Positions 34,478 through 46,046 of a stretch of DNA of 64,000 nt are shown piece by piece. This DNA comes from Nymphaea colorata (lineage: Eukaryota > Streptophyta > Magnoliopsida > Nymphaeales > Nymphaeaceae). Made by a program: the position numbers and the translations under genes. The notes under the pieces are model-generated. The model ran no database searches, was not told where the DNA came from, and saw nothing but the letters and a program-made list of their open reading frames with translations. Position 1 is the stretch's first letter; each line of letters opens with the position of its first letter. Location of the stretch: assembly GCF_008831285.2 (NCBI RefSeq), contig NC_045149.1, positions 21,343,035 through 21,407,034 of the forward strand, read 5' to 3'.

Positions 34478-35096
34478 ATACTGTCAAGCAGATGAACGCC
34501 TCTCTGAGGCTGTCAACTTTTTAGACCTTGGTGATTGTGCTCATTGGGAGCTTCTGCAGGTTGGATTTTGGCCTGCATTTGGAATTTTTTTTTTCTCACT
34601 ACCATCATTTAATACGCTTATCTATTTTTGAACTTCAACTACTGGTCATCGAGCTTAAAGAAGAAGATTTCTTTCCATTATGAGTTGCATTTGAACCCAC
34701 TACAACTTTGACATAGTCGGTTCTGTCTGCTACATCACTCCCTCTCCTGAACAAGTTGGACTCTAGTAGAGATTGATGCTCAACATGATTGTTGTGGAGC
34801 TTTTCAAGTTGTCATTTCAGATATCCTTGTTCAGGCAACAAGCCACTGAAACGATCAAGTCATTGAAATGAACATGTGGATATTCCTAGCTACCCACTTG
34901 TTCATGTTACCTGTTAATGCTTCTGTTCGTTGAGATAAACTGGCTTTGCCTCTATGTTTTCCAATTCTGCAAGAACCTAATCGTTCTATTTCCTGTTGTT
35001 CATAGGCGATGCTCAATCCAGACTATCGCAAAAGGCCGATGGCAACGACTGTTCTAAAGCATCGGTTTATGACCGGTGATGTTCTTTAGAGTTCTT
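34478..35096 (+). pseudogene. Orphan copy of the last two exons of the fibrillin-11-like gene
   Basis: Exon 11 equivalent: about 34478-34559; exon 12 equivalent: about 35007-35090, ending in the same TAG after FMTGDVL. The splice acceptors and the donor after LLQ are kept and both exons are open. The preceding ten exons are absent, as the copy begins in intron 10 right after a copia LTR, so no normal protein can be made. It has DERL and LGDCAHW where the main gene has DECL and LGGCAGW. The first-named forms look closer to the remembered family consensus. Confidence 0.85.
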
Positions 35097-37142
35097 TACC
35101 TGACTCACGAGAGGAGAGGGAAAACACACATTTTTTTGCACTAAAACATATACAGACCAAAGTTTTATTAATTTTCATACTGTTGGGAATTCATCATTGA
35201 CAAGAAGCCCTTGTCAACTAGTTGTAAGTCCAACCGGCGACCTCTCTTCTGACAAATAAGTCAGAGCTTTCAAGATCAAATAGTCAGATCCTCATTCAGG
35301 CTTGATCCTGAAACTCTGGTTCATGATTTGGCATCTGATTTCTACGACATCTCAGACCTTTTCGTTACTTGATTAGTTCTAGTTAGTCAAACCTTTAAAT
35401 CTCAGAACCTGATTACGGCTGCTGGCTCATTCACACATCTGGCGGTTGGACCTTTGGTGGCTCTGAGATTTCAGGATATCTATGTCAAAGTTTCTGTCAC
35501 TTTCGTTTCTAACATTTAACCAGGCTTGGATAGCATGAATGCATTATAATAAATAAGTTTATTGTGTAGAAGCTCAAAAATAGAGTGACAGAACTCTAAA
35601 AATACATGTAACTTTTAGTCCAAACTTTTCTCTCACCATAATCGTTCTTCTGTTGGAGATTTATAGAAGCTTCATGATGGAGGATGGTATCTTAGCATTG
35701 AGAAGGTCCACGCATTCGAGTGTTTGTTTGCACATCCTACTTGCAAACATAATGTTTTTCTGTTGAAACCTATCACAAGTTAAAAGCCCGTAAATATGGA
35801 CTTTACAAGATCCTTCTATGCTCAGGTAAAAATGTGTACCTTTTAGTCCTTCCCAATGATTGGAATATATCCCCAGTCTTCAAAGTTGCCGACCTACACC
35901 CCCACCATGACACAATTGAATCTTCAACTAATATTTAGACAGAGGAGACTAGTCATATGCATAGAGATTCTTCAGACGCATCAGACCCACAACGAGATGT
36001 ATCAGTCGTTGATGTGTCCAACAAGCTGGGTCCCGAACTTGTGATCCATTTTGGGTCTTAGAATAGATATTATCTATTTTGTTTTTGAGTTTGGATCTTT
36101 TGTTTTGAGATCCGAGATTCATTTCGGATTTAGGTTTTAGCCTCTTTAAAAAGAGCTCTTAATTCTGTTTTAGAGCTAATTACTGACGAAGAGAAACCCA
36201 ATTTGTCTTTGCTTTTGAATTCCTTTGTGTCTCCTGCATTTTCCTGCTTTGTTTGCATTCTTTGGTGCCCTTTCTGCATTACACACACATGCATGCATGC
36301 ATGGCATAACTTTTTGAGAACTATGGAACATCAATTTTGCTCTTTCTAATTAACTTGATTGGTAGTTTAAAAGATGTCGCAGATAAAGTTTTTTCTTGTC
36401 ATGTTAATTTCCATAACCTCCTTCTCTTGAAATAAAGGTAGTTTATATCTTGAACGATGAGTCTATTTTACAAAGTTCGCTGCCTTAGCTTTAATAAAAA
36501 TTCTTTCATTTTCAGTTTGTACTTTCCGCCTGCCTTTATTTTTTTGTTCCTTCGAAAGTCCATCAGAATTAATACACTCTTACCGAACATATGACAAACA
36601 CTAAAAGTGCATTGACAATGCGAGTGGGACTTAGCAACAAGCACTTGTGATGTAATGTGACATTTTTATGGCGCATTTTCGATGCCATCACTTGTATGTT
36701 TCAATTCTTTTCCAAGGGTTCGTGGATCTAACAAAAAGTGAAATGGATGTATAAAAAGGAACAATGTTATATATAAACTATTTAATGCGATTAATGACAA
36801 GGATAGACATTTTCCTACCTGTCTAAACCATTTCTCAGCCGTTTCACCTCAAGAAGCTGCAGCAGTCCCTTTTCAAAAAGAGAATTCAATCTTTCCTTTG
36901 TCTTAAATGGGATATTTCACCTAAACTTACGTGCTCCAGTTTCAAACATTTCCATTATCTACCTGTTTTGCTTTCAAACATGTAATTGCTTCAATAGTTG
37001 AGCACATTTCTCTGTGAAATATTCTGTTTAGATGGCTTGGATCTTGATCTGTCTTTTGCAGAGAAAAACTACCATGGCCCTATTCTTCCTTGTTCTAAAA
37101 GCTACCATGACCCTATTCTTCCTTGTTCTAAAAGGAAAGATA
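35097..37142. other. Gene-free part of duplication copy B
   Basis: Counterpart of 25037-27046, again without a recognised fibrillin-domain exon. The block at about 35881-36408 is essentially identical to copy A. The ORF near 35856-36044 recurs in copy A but has no known domain. Confidence 0.5.
37069..37134. repeat. 33-bp tandem duplication present only in copy B
   Basis: A unit starting CTACCATGGCCC occurs at 37069-37101 and again, with one change, at 37102-37134. Copy A has a single unit near 27007. Confidence 0.9.
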
Positions 37143-37150
37143 GACTTGAG

Positions 37151-37323
37151 CAGGGCCAGAGCCAAGGTAGGGCTCGCTTGGGCCCACACCCCACCTAAAA
37201 AAAAATACATGTAAATTTTAGAAAATTTCACTTGTTCTATATAAAAATTTTGAAAAATGATATTTCGGCCTTAGTAAAAATTTAGAAACTTTAATTCGGC
37301 CCTCTTGATGAAAAATTTCTATG
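37151..37323. mobile_element. Copy B counterpart of the 178-bp hAT-like MITE, right end deleted
   Basis: The left end CAGGGCCAGAGCCAAGG is kept and preceded by GACTTGAG. The right terminal repeat (the CTAGCTCTGTCCCTG segment of copy A) is missing, leaving GACTTCAA as the right flank. Confidence 0.75.
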
Positions 37324-38639
37324 GACTTCAATATGTAATGAACCTCATATACCTGCACCCCATTCCCACACTGAGCTCAGGCTTCTAATTTGACAAATTC
37401 AAACCTAGATCTCGGTATATTTTTGTTTGTTGCAAAAAAGAAAAAGAATGCTTAGGACAACTAATCATGTAGTTAGCCGTTTTTTAAACCTTGAAAAACC
37501 TCCAAGAATCTTCGATACAAGATTAAACTTCCTCGCAATAAGATTTTACACTTCAACATGCCATGTGGCAACTAAAAAAACGTTTATAACAAGAGAATTT
37601 AGGTTTTTTTCAGAGATATCTGCCAGATAAACATGACTCTAAGTGCAAAATTACAAAATTTATTAAATCTTTAGTCATATAGATGCGGTAGATGATCTTT
37701 ATCATATTTTAGCACCTAAGTTGGCAAGATTTTCAAAAGGTCCTGGCTATGTTTTTGTATGTATCAGTAGAGGCTGGAAAGTTGGAAAGGTGTGAAGATA
37801 GTGACTCCTAGCCAGATGACAACTTTGTAGCCACTATAACCTATGTGGAATTTGCACTGTACAATAGATTCAATCTAGCTCACACTTGCTAATTATATTG
37901 TTTGATTCACCACATATTCTAAACTTGTCACATAGCTATGATTTGATCTTGAGAAATTGGTTACCATTCTTCGATTTTTTTCATTGCTAATTTGAGAATC
38001 TCTTTTGAACAACTTTTTTCTTTAGGCAATCTCACAATCATAAAGAAGAAACCAAGAGTGATGAGCATTTTTGTTGCTATTAAAGCAACATCTAGATAGT
38101 GGTAGCTCAAGATTAATTAGCTCTTGCGTTGCTCACTAGGGGGCTTTTCATGCACTATAAACATCACCAACAAAAGGTGGGCACTTTATTTCCATGACTG
38201 CAAATAGTTCGGTTTTGGACTGGATAAATAAATGCAAATCAGATTTTTGGACAAGATTTGATATAGATTTGGATCAGTTCTGATATATATATAGCTGATA
38301 AAAAAAAAAAGAAAAACTCATAATTGAGCAAGGAAAAATAAAGGAACATACTAAGAGGCTTGCAAAAAGTGTCTCCTCGAGGTCGTGTTTGATGGCCTTG
38401 ATTATAGGTTGCACGATAATGCGAACTGGGTATGAGCAAGATCGACGCAAGTTTAGCTTCAACTCCACTAATTTATTAAACAAGTTGAGTTCAATGAATT
38501 CACTTAATTAAAGAAGCCGAACTTGAGTTCGATAGGCCATGCTTATTTAAGCTTGATTATGCTTGTTGAATGTGCATGTAGAAACATATTTTTCTAGTGG
38601 TCATAGAAAATGCCTTGGCCACACTTTTTAAAGCTTGAG

Positions 38640-38799
38640 CTAAGGGCAGAGTCAGAAATTTTTAACTAAAGGGCACTATTAATAAATTTTAAATTTTTGA
38701 GAGGCATCAACATGTAAATGAGAAAAATTGCCCTAAGGTATCAATACAGAAATAACTATTTTGTTTTGGTCCATATTGCCCACAACTGCTTCGCCCCGG
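38640..38799. mobile_element. Copy B counterpart of the 160-bp hAT-like element
   Basis: Nearly identical to 28561-28720, with the same ends and flanking GCTTGA. It was inherited through the segmental duplication, not a separate insertion. Confidence 0.5.
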
Positions 38800-39472
38800 G
38801 CTTGAACTCAACCAAACTCAAGCTGGGCTTGCTAAGACTTGAACCCATATAGCTCAGCATCAGCTAATTAGCTCAAACATGGCTCATGAACTGACCAAGG
38901 GCGTGTTCTTGGTGGTAAATCTTCTCTCTTATTTTTAAGCAAAAAAAAAAGACTGGTACTTCCAGGGTAACTTCATCAACGTTCGAATGGGTCTTGTACT
39001 TTTAATGACTGGAGAGAATGTCCGGCCCATTAAACACGCCCCAAGTGAAAATAAAGTCACCGAGTAGAACTTCCTTTTCCTTATTTTCATTTCCATGTAC
39101 ACACTGTGCCTTCACTTAGTAATACGAGATTCGCATCAACAATCTAATATCAAAGGTGTGAGGAGAAACACATCCCAACATAAACGAAACAAAAATGAGC
39201 TGCCAAACATTTAATTGAAAAGAGAAATATTGTCACCATTAGAGCAAACTTCTTGCATACAAAATCCTTCTTGATACACCAATCTATAGCACAAAAAAAG
39301 TGTGTATAAATCTACTTACAAATTCGATGGAACACCCCCTAAAAGTTTCATTAATGTGAGACACCCATCCTATATATCAAACACGACCCTATATTTCTTT
39401 GGACTTTTAATCTCTTAATATTGAACACAATAACTATATTTCTTTGGATAATATATGTTGTTGAATCTTGGC

Positions 39473-40429
39473 TTAGACCAGGGTGGTACAGGAGGAAGTC
39501 TCCGGATCCCACAGAGCTGGCAAGAGGTACTTCCTACCATTAAGGCCCACAGCGTTGTAGCTAGCGCCGGTTGTAGGGTCTACCAGAAGGCTTCCGGCGT
39601 ATCCCGGGTACGAGCCCTTACCATACATGCCGGGGCAAGCGGAGGCTGCCTCCAGCGGTGCACCGGGGGCTCCCTGGTAGTAGCCGTTTCCGAGCGGGTT
39701 GGTGACGGCGCCGGCGAGAAGCGACGCGACGTTGATCACCATGCCATCCATGCCGACGTCGCCGTTAGGGGCAACCAGGGGCGGGGACTGGGGCCCGTAG
39801 ATGGGCTGGTGGAAGGGCCAGGCACAGGTACCGGGGCACTGAGAGGCGGAGTTGCCGGCCCAGACGTAGGCGGCGGAGGGCGGGTGGGCTCCGTGGGTCC
39901 CGCAGCCGCCCATGCAGAAGCCCTCGACGGCCACGTCGGCGGAGGTGAGAACGAGGGTGAGGGACCTACCGCCGGCGGCCGACGGAGCGTGCCTAGAGGC
40001 CAACTGGGAGATTTGGGCCCGAGTGAGGGTCTTGCCCAGGGAGCAGGCGGAGTCGAGGGTCTGGCCCATCAGCACCGGCACGACGGAGGCGGCGAAGGAG
40101 CCGGAATTGGGCACCGCAGCAGGGTACTTCTCTACGGTCCTCCACCAGGTGGAGACGGTGGGGTGGCCGGGGGCGGCAGAGGTCGGCTGGTGGAGGGAGC
40201 TGATGAAGTCGACGACGATGGCGCGCTGGGAAGGGGTGAAGGCACCGTACCAAACGATGCTCAGGGGGAGTTTTCCGGTGAGCAGGGGACCGTTGTGATA
40301 CTTGAGAACGAGCGGCGGAGGGGTGTAGAGGGAGGCGAGCTTCCTCGACCCTCCTCCCATAGACAAGGACAGCTCCGCCGTGCAGAGGAGCACTGCCATG
40401 GCCAGTAAGGCGCTATAGCAAGAAGCCAT
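39473..40429 (-). CDS. EXL: EXORDIUM-like secreted protein, copy B (318 aa)
   Basis: Near-identical duplicate of the gene at 29396-30352, with the same single-exon structure, length, signal peptide and conserved blocks. The only amino-acid differences are C at 4, G at 25, S at 77 and P at 87. All family cysteines and the LNGRKYLLPALWDP C-terminal block are intact and nothing suggests inactivation. The start is the ATG at 40429; the stop is TAA. Its TATA motif lies about 120 bases upstream (40551-40560). Its leader carries a 31-bp tandem duplication that copy A lacks, so the two promoters/leaders differ more than the proteins. Like copy A it is probably apoplastic and growth-related, by family knowledge. 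Confidence 0.96.
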   Translation of the reverse strand: MASCYSALLAMAVLLCTAELSLSMGGGSRKLASLYTPPPLVLKYHNGPLLTGKLPLSIVWYGAFTPSQRAIVVDFISSLHQPTSAAPGHPTVSTWWRTVEKYPAAVPNSGSFAASVVPVLMGQTLDSACSLGKTLTRAQISQLASRHAPSAAGGRSLTLVLTSADVAVEGFCMGGCGTHGAHPPSAAYVWAGNSASQCPGTCAWPFHQPIYGPQSPPLVAPNGDVGMDGMVINVASLLAGAVTNPLGNGYYQGAPGAPLEAASACPGMYGKGSYPGYAGSLLVDPTTGASYNAVGLNGRKYLLPALWDPETSSCTTLV

Positions 40430-40434
40430 TGCTC

Positions 40435-40487
40435 TAGAAACAGAGGAATCGGAGAGAAAGATAGTTAGAAACAGAGGAATCGGAGAG
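40435..40487 (-). repeat. Tandem duplication in the leader of EXORDIUM-like gene B
   Basis: A 22-base block beginning TAGAAACAGAGGAATC is found at 40435-40456 and again at 40466-40487, a 31-bp period. Copy A has a single, shortened form. It lies within ~60 bases upstream of the ATG, probably in the transcribed leader. Confidence 0.85.
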
Positions 40488-40550
40488 GTAGGAGAGAAGA
40501 GGAATGAGGATGATGATGATGGTGATGCGAGATGAGAGGGGGAGAGGTCG

Positions 40551-40560
40551 CTTATATAGT
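40551..40560 (-). promoter_or_regulatory. TATA box of EXORDIUM-like gene B
   Basis: The minus strand reads ACTATATAAG, the equivalent of the copy A element, about 120 bases before the ATG. Confidence 0.75.
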
Positions 40561-42458
40561 GGAGGAAAAGAGGAGTCAGCCGCAGTCAAGTTCTCCCCGT
40601 CCCATGATAATCATGAAAGGGGAGAGGGGAAGGAGGCGGTAGGCTTCGCAGGCATATGGTCGGAGAAGAAGAGTCGCCATTGGCGGTACGTGAGATGGGA
40701 CCCGGACCTCCTCATTTATGCCTCAAGGGGTTGCCAAGTTCTCCTTTGCTTGACCACTCATTCATTATTGGTTTCTATCTTCTTCTTTCTCCCTATATGA
40801 CAAAATCATATGACCCACATTGACAACGTCAACTTTCTCCGATCTCCAAACAGGAAATATATAAAATCTTCGGGTTCAGACCCGAACCATATCAGATCCA
40901 AATCGTTAAATCAACAAATTCAGCAAAGTGGTTCACCAAACACAACCCCGACTGAAATTGGTTCAACCAAATACCCGATCCAAACCTACACCACATTGCC
41001 AACTCCTTGTTTATCTCCAAAGCCCTCAATAAATGTTGGTGCCTTGTTGGGTACATCCCTCTCTTTCTCCCTCCCTCCCAAGGAAAAAGCAGAGACGTGC
41101 ACGTGTGCAGTTTAAAAAGCGCATCCACATAATTTCATATGTCGGCAGCCAAAATTGGCCATGCAATGAGTCATGGGCCGTAAAATTTGATCCGTTTAGT
41201 CCACACCCCAAACACTCATGACCCATCTATTTCCTCATTTATTACTAGCAATTGATCTTTTTATATATATATAATGATTGATTGGACTATTTAGAGTCAT
41301 CCAATTCATTTACAGGGTCATTCTATCTATCACCATATAGATTGTTCAAAAAAAAGAATGAGAAAATGCAGAAACTAATATTAAAATATGAAAATGTCAA
41401 TCATTTTTTTTTAGTATATCCATCAAGCATCAGGATAGATAAGACATTTCTTATGAGTGAGCTGGATGATTCTGGATAGTTATAATCATCATTTACTCCT
41501 TTTCACTTTCTCTTTTTCTAGGTGGAACACATATCTTTCACTTTCTCTCGCTTGACATATATATACACACATATACATATATATGTATGTATGTAAACAA
41601 AATAAATTATAAAAAGAACAAGTGACATTTGAATCATCTAGCCCTAGTTTCCATCTTTTTGCCTTTTTTTCTTCCTCTAAATAGCAAATTTGTATGATAT
41701 ATATATATATACACACACGAATGAAGATTGCACCTATATTTAGTATTACTCCTGACATTGACATTCTTGGTGTGGATGTTTTAAGGGGTCATATCTTTTG
41801 ATTATTGTTTTTCTTACCAAAAGTTTCGTAATTAATGTCATTTTTTATTATGGTGGTTAGCTTTGTAGGAGCTGTTCAATTCGATCTTACCCATCAAAAC
41901 TCGCTATCGGATGGCATGGACTCGTGAAGGAAGCCACATTTCCTCTTGAACAGCCACAAGGTTCAAATCAAGCTGATCCAACAGTCAATTTAGAAAAGCG
42001 GCCACCATCTCTCTCTTTCTCTCTGTTGTCCCATGTAGCTGTGCTAAAGATGGAGTTGTTTTTGTTTTATAGCACAGCCTTGATCGAGGCCCCAAAAAGC
42101 AGGTTAGCTCTATTACTACATGAAGAAGATTTAAGGACAGTCTTCTTCTGATCAACAAAATCTGATGCAGATCACAAGATGGGTACTTAAACCATAATGG
42201 GGAGCCTTAATTTTTATGAATATCTATGTAGCTTCTTCTATGGTCCCAAGTGGATCGGGTTCTACTCCGATTTATTTACACACATCACGGAGATCCGATT
42301 CAATTGAGTTCCATGCAGGTTTTTACCCATACTGGGGTTTAGAACCCGATTTCGAGTCAAATATGTCATTATTGGATCTTGTTCTGATCGCCGAACTAAA
42401 GTAATCAAAGTTGAAATGTAGTTGGTTTTCACGTAAATCCGATCGGTTGACATCTCTA
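40561..42458. other. Upstream region of EXORDIUM-like gene B
   Basis: Promoter-side DNA followed by AT-rich sequence corresponding to 30451-32370 of copy A. It has TA and CA/TA microsatellites near 41560-41590 and 41697-41716. No gene recognised. Confidence 0.5.
41100..41107. promoter_or_regulatory. G-box overlapping a BRRE-like motif upstream of EXORDIUM-like gene B
   Basis: CACGTG (41100-41105) overlaps CGTGTG (41102-41107), in the same context as in copy A. Confidence 0.45.
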
Positions 42459-42466
42459 CCTACTAT

Positions 42467-42982
42467 TAGGGGTGAACAACGAGTTGAGCTCGACTTATTA
42501 AAGCTCGGCTCGTGAACGAGTTCAAGCAAGGTCATTTGCTTAGCGAGTCGAACTCGAGTTCATGAGTCGACTCGTTCAAATAATCGAGTTGAGTTCGAGC
42601 TCAACACGTAACTGCCGAGTCGAGTTGAGCTTTAATCGAGCTTGTCGAAACTTAATCAAGTCGATATATTCAAACGAGTTTACGAGTTTGTCGAAACTTA
42701 ATCGAGTCGAGTTCGAATTCAACACGTAACGATTGATATCAATTCTATTCAAACGAGTTTGTCTAGGCTTAACGATGAATATCAATTCTATTCAAACGAG
42801 TTCGTCGAAGCTTAATCAAGTCGAACTCGTGCTGAACACGTAACTATCGAGTCGAGCTTGAGCTCGAGCTGCTTCCTTCGAGCTATTCTCAAGCTCTAGC
42901 CTAGTTGAGCTCAAGGTTTCATTAGTCAAGCCGAGGTCGAGCTGACTAAACTCGGGCTGGACTCAGCTCGTGTTCATCCCTA
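42467..42982. mobile_element. 516-bp intact GAGCTCGA-rich hAT-like non-autonomous element
   Basis: The left end TAGGGGTGAACAACGAG and the right end CTCGTGTTCATCCCTA are imperfect inverted repeats. The flanks CCTACTAT (42459-42466) and CCTACTAC (42983-42990) form a 7-of-8 target duplication, hAT-like. Internally it is a dense array of degenerate repeats around TCGAGCTC, CAAACGAG and AACACGTAAC. No transposase. Confidence 0.88.
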
Positions 42983-42990
42983 CCTACTAC

Positions 42991-44509
42991 TTGATTCTGA
43001 AGTCTGTGCAGTCACAAACCATTGCTAGGATCTAGCATTGGGACCATGCTCAATCCGACCCCGTAGACTTCAGAACTTGATCTGTTTATCTTACAAATAG
43101 CTTTCGGTTTGGTATCCGGACGACACATAAATGCGATATTGTTTAGTAGTCTACTTCCTTTTCAGGGATCCCTACATCAAAATTGATAGTCTATGTGTAT
43201 ATCTATCCTACTTTGCCTCAAAATATTTTGGCTTGTTCTTTATTGAAGCATATGCCCAAACTATGGACTTTTATACATGTGCTGTGATAGGTTTTTAGAC
43301 TAGAAACTAGGGGTGTGAATTTTTTAGGTACAGGCAGAATACAATCATTGTCAGATAAAGTGATATCTTATACTGACTAATTGAAGATGCAAGTGAAATT
43401 CAAAATATAAACATCTACATGCAATTAGGTTCGAGTTCCATCAAAATCAGATTTGATTGGAAAAAGGTAAAGTCGCTTGATTTAATATTGGGCTTGGTTT
43501 CGTTCACCCAACTTGACCAGTTCGAGTTTCATTAACTTGAATACATGATAAGATCAGCCGACTGAAATATAAAACAAAGTTTTGTCAAAGCTGGCATACG
43601 GATTTCTCCCTCGATTTCAATCTTGTGTTTATCCAGTTTTACCATCTAGATGTGATTTACATGGTTGATTTGACAAAATCGGCACAATAAATGGCTCTTG
43701 GTTTGCCTGAGGAGTCTAGCGCATTGGGCGGCAAGACGGTCCACTTCAAACGGGTCTATGTGTTATGAAACACTTGTTGATCGTCATGACCATGTGCTCT
43801 ACTCTTTTGAACAATAAAAAGGTTTCGAAGTAAACTCTTTCCGCTCACAATGGACTAATATTTTTACAACCATTGTGGTTTCTCCATCAATGAGTTTCAT
43901 TGTTTTGAACGGCTAGAAATTTCAAAGAGATTTCATTTTTTATGGTTTTTAAAATTTTCCAATAAATAAAAAAACTGAAACAATAATTAATTTTCAAAAT
44001 TCAAAATCGTTTGGGTCAACATACGACTTGGACCTGGATCCAGCTGGGAAGCCAAAGGAATGAGCTTGCAGTGGGAAAGCATGATGGTGCCTGGAGCTAC
44101 CACAGGCCAATCATGACAACAACAGCAGCCGGCCACCGCAGCGGCTGGTGGTCCAATCCCACGGCCAACAATAATTGCCAAACGGGATCTTTATAAATAC
44201 CGAAAATCGTGTTTGGCAGGGCTGGGATTGTAATTGCCGAACTCAGGTTTTCTGTGCACCCCTTTCCATATTATGGAATTTGGGGGATGTATCTCGACGA
44301 GTCCAAAGCCCTTTTCCCTTTTCTTTTACCTCTGGTTCAGGATTTATGTTACGAATTTTAGAAACTATAAAAATCTTACATATGTGAACCTTGTTCAACT
44401 GAGAGCAAGTTCATGATAACTAAGCTCTTAAAAACTTTACATATGTGAACCTTGTTCAACTAAGAGCAAGTTCATGATAACTAACCTCTTCAAGTCCACC
44501 AAAGTGATT
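42991..44509. other. Intergenic DNA
   Basis: No gene recognised. A 61-bp imperfect tandem repeat lies at about 44376-44488. Confidence 0.5.
44376..44488. repeat. 61-bp tandem repeat, about two units
   Basis: TTACATATGTGAACCTTG recurs at 44376 and 44437, followed in both by GTTCAACT-AGAGCAAGTTCATGATAACTAA-like sequence with few changes. Confidence 0.88.
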
Positions 44510-44517
44510 ATGCTAGG

Positions 44518-44706
44518 CAGGGGCGAAGCCAAAAAATTTTCATGAGGAGTGCCGAATTAGTTTTTCTAAATTTTGACAAAAGCCAAAATATCGTTTTTCA
44601 AAATTTTTGTATATGATAGATAAAATTTTCTAAAATTTACATGTATTTTTTTTTTTTTGAAAAGGAGGCACAAGGCCGGTGCGGGACCCCCTTGGCTTTG
44701 TCTTTG
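44518..44706. mobile_element. 189-bp member of the small hAT-like MITE family
   Basis: The left end CAGGGGCGAAGCCAA and the reverse complement of the right end, CAAAGACAAAGCCAA, are related inverted repeats (10/15). Flanks ATGCTAGG (44510-44517) and GTGCTAGG (44707-44714) match at 7 of 8. The interior shares AAAATTTTCTAAAATTTACATGTA-type AT blocks with the 178-bp element. Confidence 0.75.
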
Positions 44707-44714
44707 GTGCTAGG

Positions 44715-45983
44715 AACTTAATATATATGCATTTTTGACAATCTTCATATCTGCCAAGCCAAATCAATAGAGAAAATACATGTTACCAAGTTAACGATAT
44801 GTCTACACTGCGAAATGTGGGGTTCTGTAGCAACTCGGCTCATTCCTACACTAAGCTCAAGTTTTCAATTCGCCAGACTGTAACTTGTTCACAACTAGCT
44901 TTTGTTGCTATCCAAAAATGCGAAGAATCATGGCAACTAATCGTTTAACTACTTATAAATTCTCAAAAATTATCAAGAATCTTCAATACAAAACTAAACT
45001 TTCTCGTTCAATAGTTTAGGTGAGCAGCTCCCTGCACATGCCCATGCTCCCTCGCTCTACTCATCATCAAAATACCCGAGAAAAACATTAAAATTCATTA
45101 GATGTTATGTCAACTTACAATCTAGCCATAGATACATCAAATCAAACAATGTAAATGAAATTTGGAGGCCACAAACCAAAAAAAGGTGAACCACTAAATA
45201 TGCTTATATTCATTCACGTAGAGAAGCTACCACTGCGACGTTATCATTTTCAATTTGTTACACCTTTTATATGACGAACATCATAAAACATATTTGTTGG
45301 GTACCTGGGGTGTCGAGCAAAATGCTCAACCTAAAAAGTAAGTCCGCAGATTCCTTGTCACATGATTGGAACCATGTGAGCTTGGAAATCTTCTGCACTT
45401 TTGCTAAAGCGAGCCCTGTCGATTTCTTTTTGTGTTTGAGCCTCAGCAAACGACAACCTATGGAGAATGCAGGTATATATCCACATCCATTGTGAAGAAG
45501 AGTATGAAATAGCGAATATTTTTAGGTCAATTGACCTTTTAGATCTTCGTTTTGGAATTTTATTAGCTACAGGATCTGCCTCAGATTCATGCAAGATATA
45601 GTGTTGCTTTTCTGTGTAAGCAATCGTCATAAAGGAGAAGTTAGACACTGTCATAAAGGAGAACTGTGGACTTAAGATCAGATTTTCTCCCCTCAATGCA
45701 AAGAAGTAAAGTAAAGATCTTAAATGAACCTTAGGTTGACTTAAATGCTCACTTTGATAAATTATGAATTTTTACCCACATCAGCAAAAGTTAACAATTG
45801 TTAGAAATTTTCAGCGCTGATCTTTAGTTTTTTTGGATCTAGAATGGAATCTGCTAAGAGGCGAGTTGGGATCTGTCAGTTGGGTTGGATTTCAAATCTA
45901 GAGTGACCAACTACATCGCTAAATGAAGTAAGATGACGTAATTATCATATTCATAAGTTTTACGTTAATAATTGACACAAATT

Positions 45984-46046
<63 letters not shown>

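Larger units (their letters stand above)
33969..42844. repeat. Segmental duplication, copy B (~8.9 kb)
   Basis: Homologous to 23896-32848 in the same orientation. It starts with GTTCTTTGCTAC immediately after the copia LTR. It holds the last two exons of the fibrillin-11-like gene, an EXORDIUM-like gene, small hAT-like elements and the GAGCTCGA element, which is intact here. Indels relative to copy A include a short deletion near 34255, a ~25-bp deletion near 35400, a ~58-bp extra block near 36713-36770 and a 33-bp tandem duplication at 37069-37134. Confidence 0.95.
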
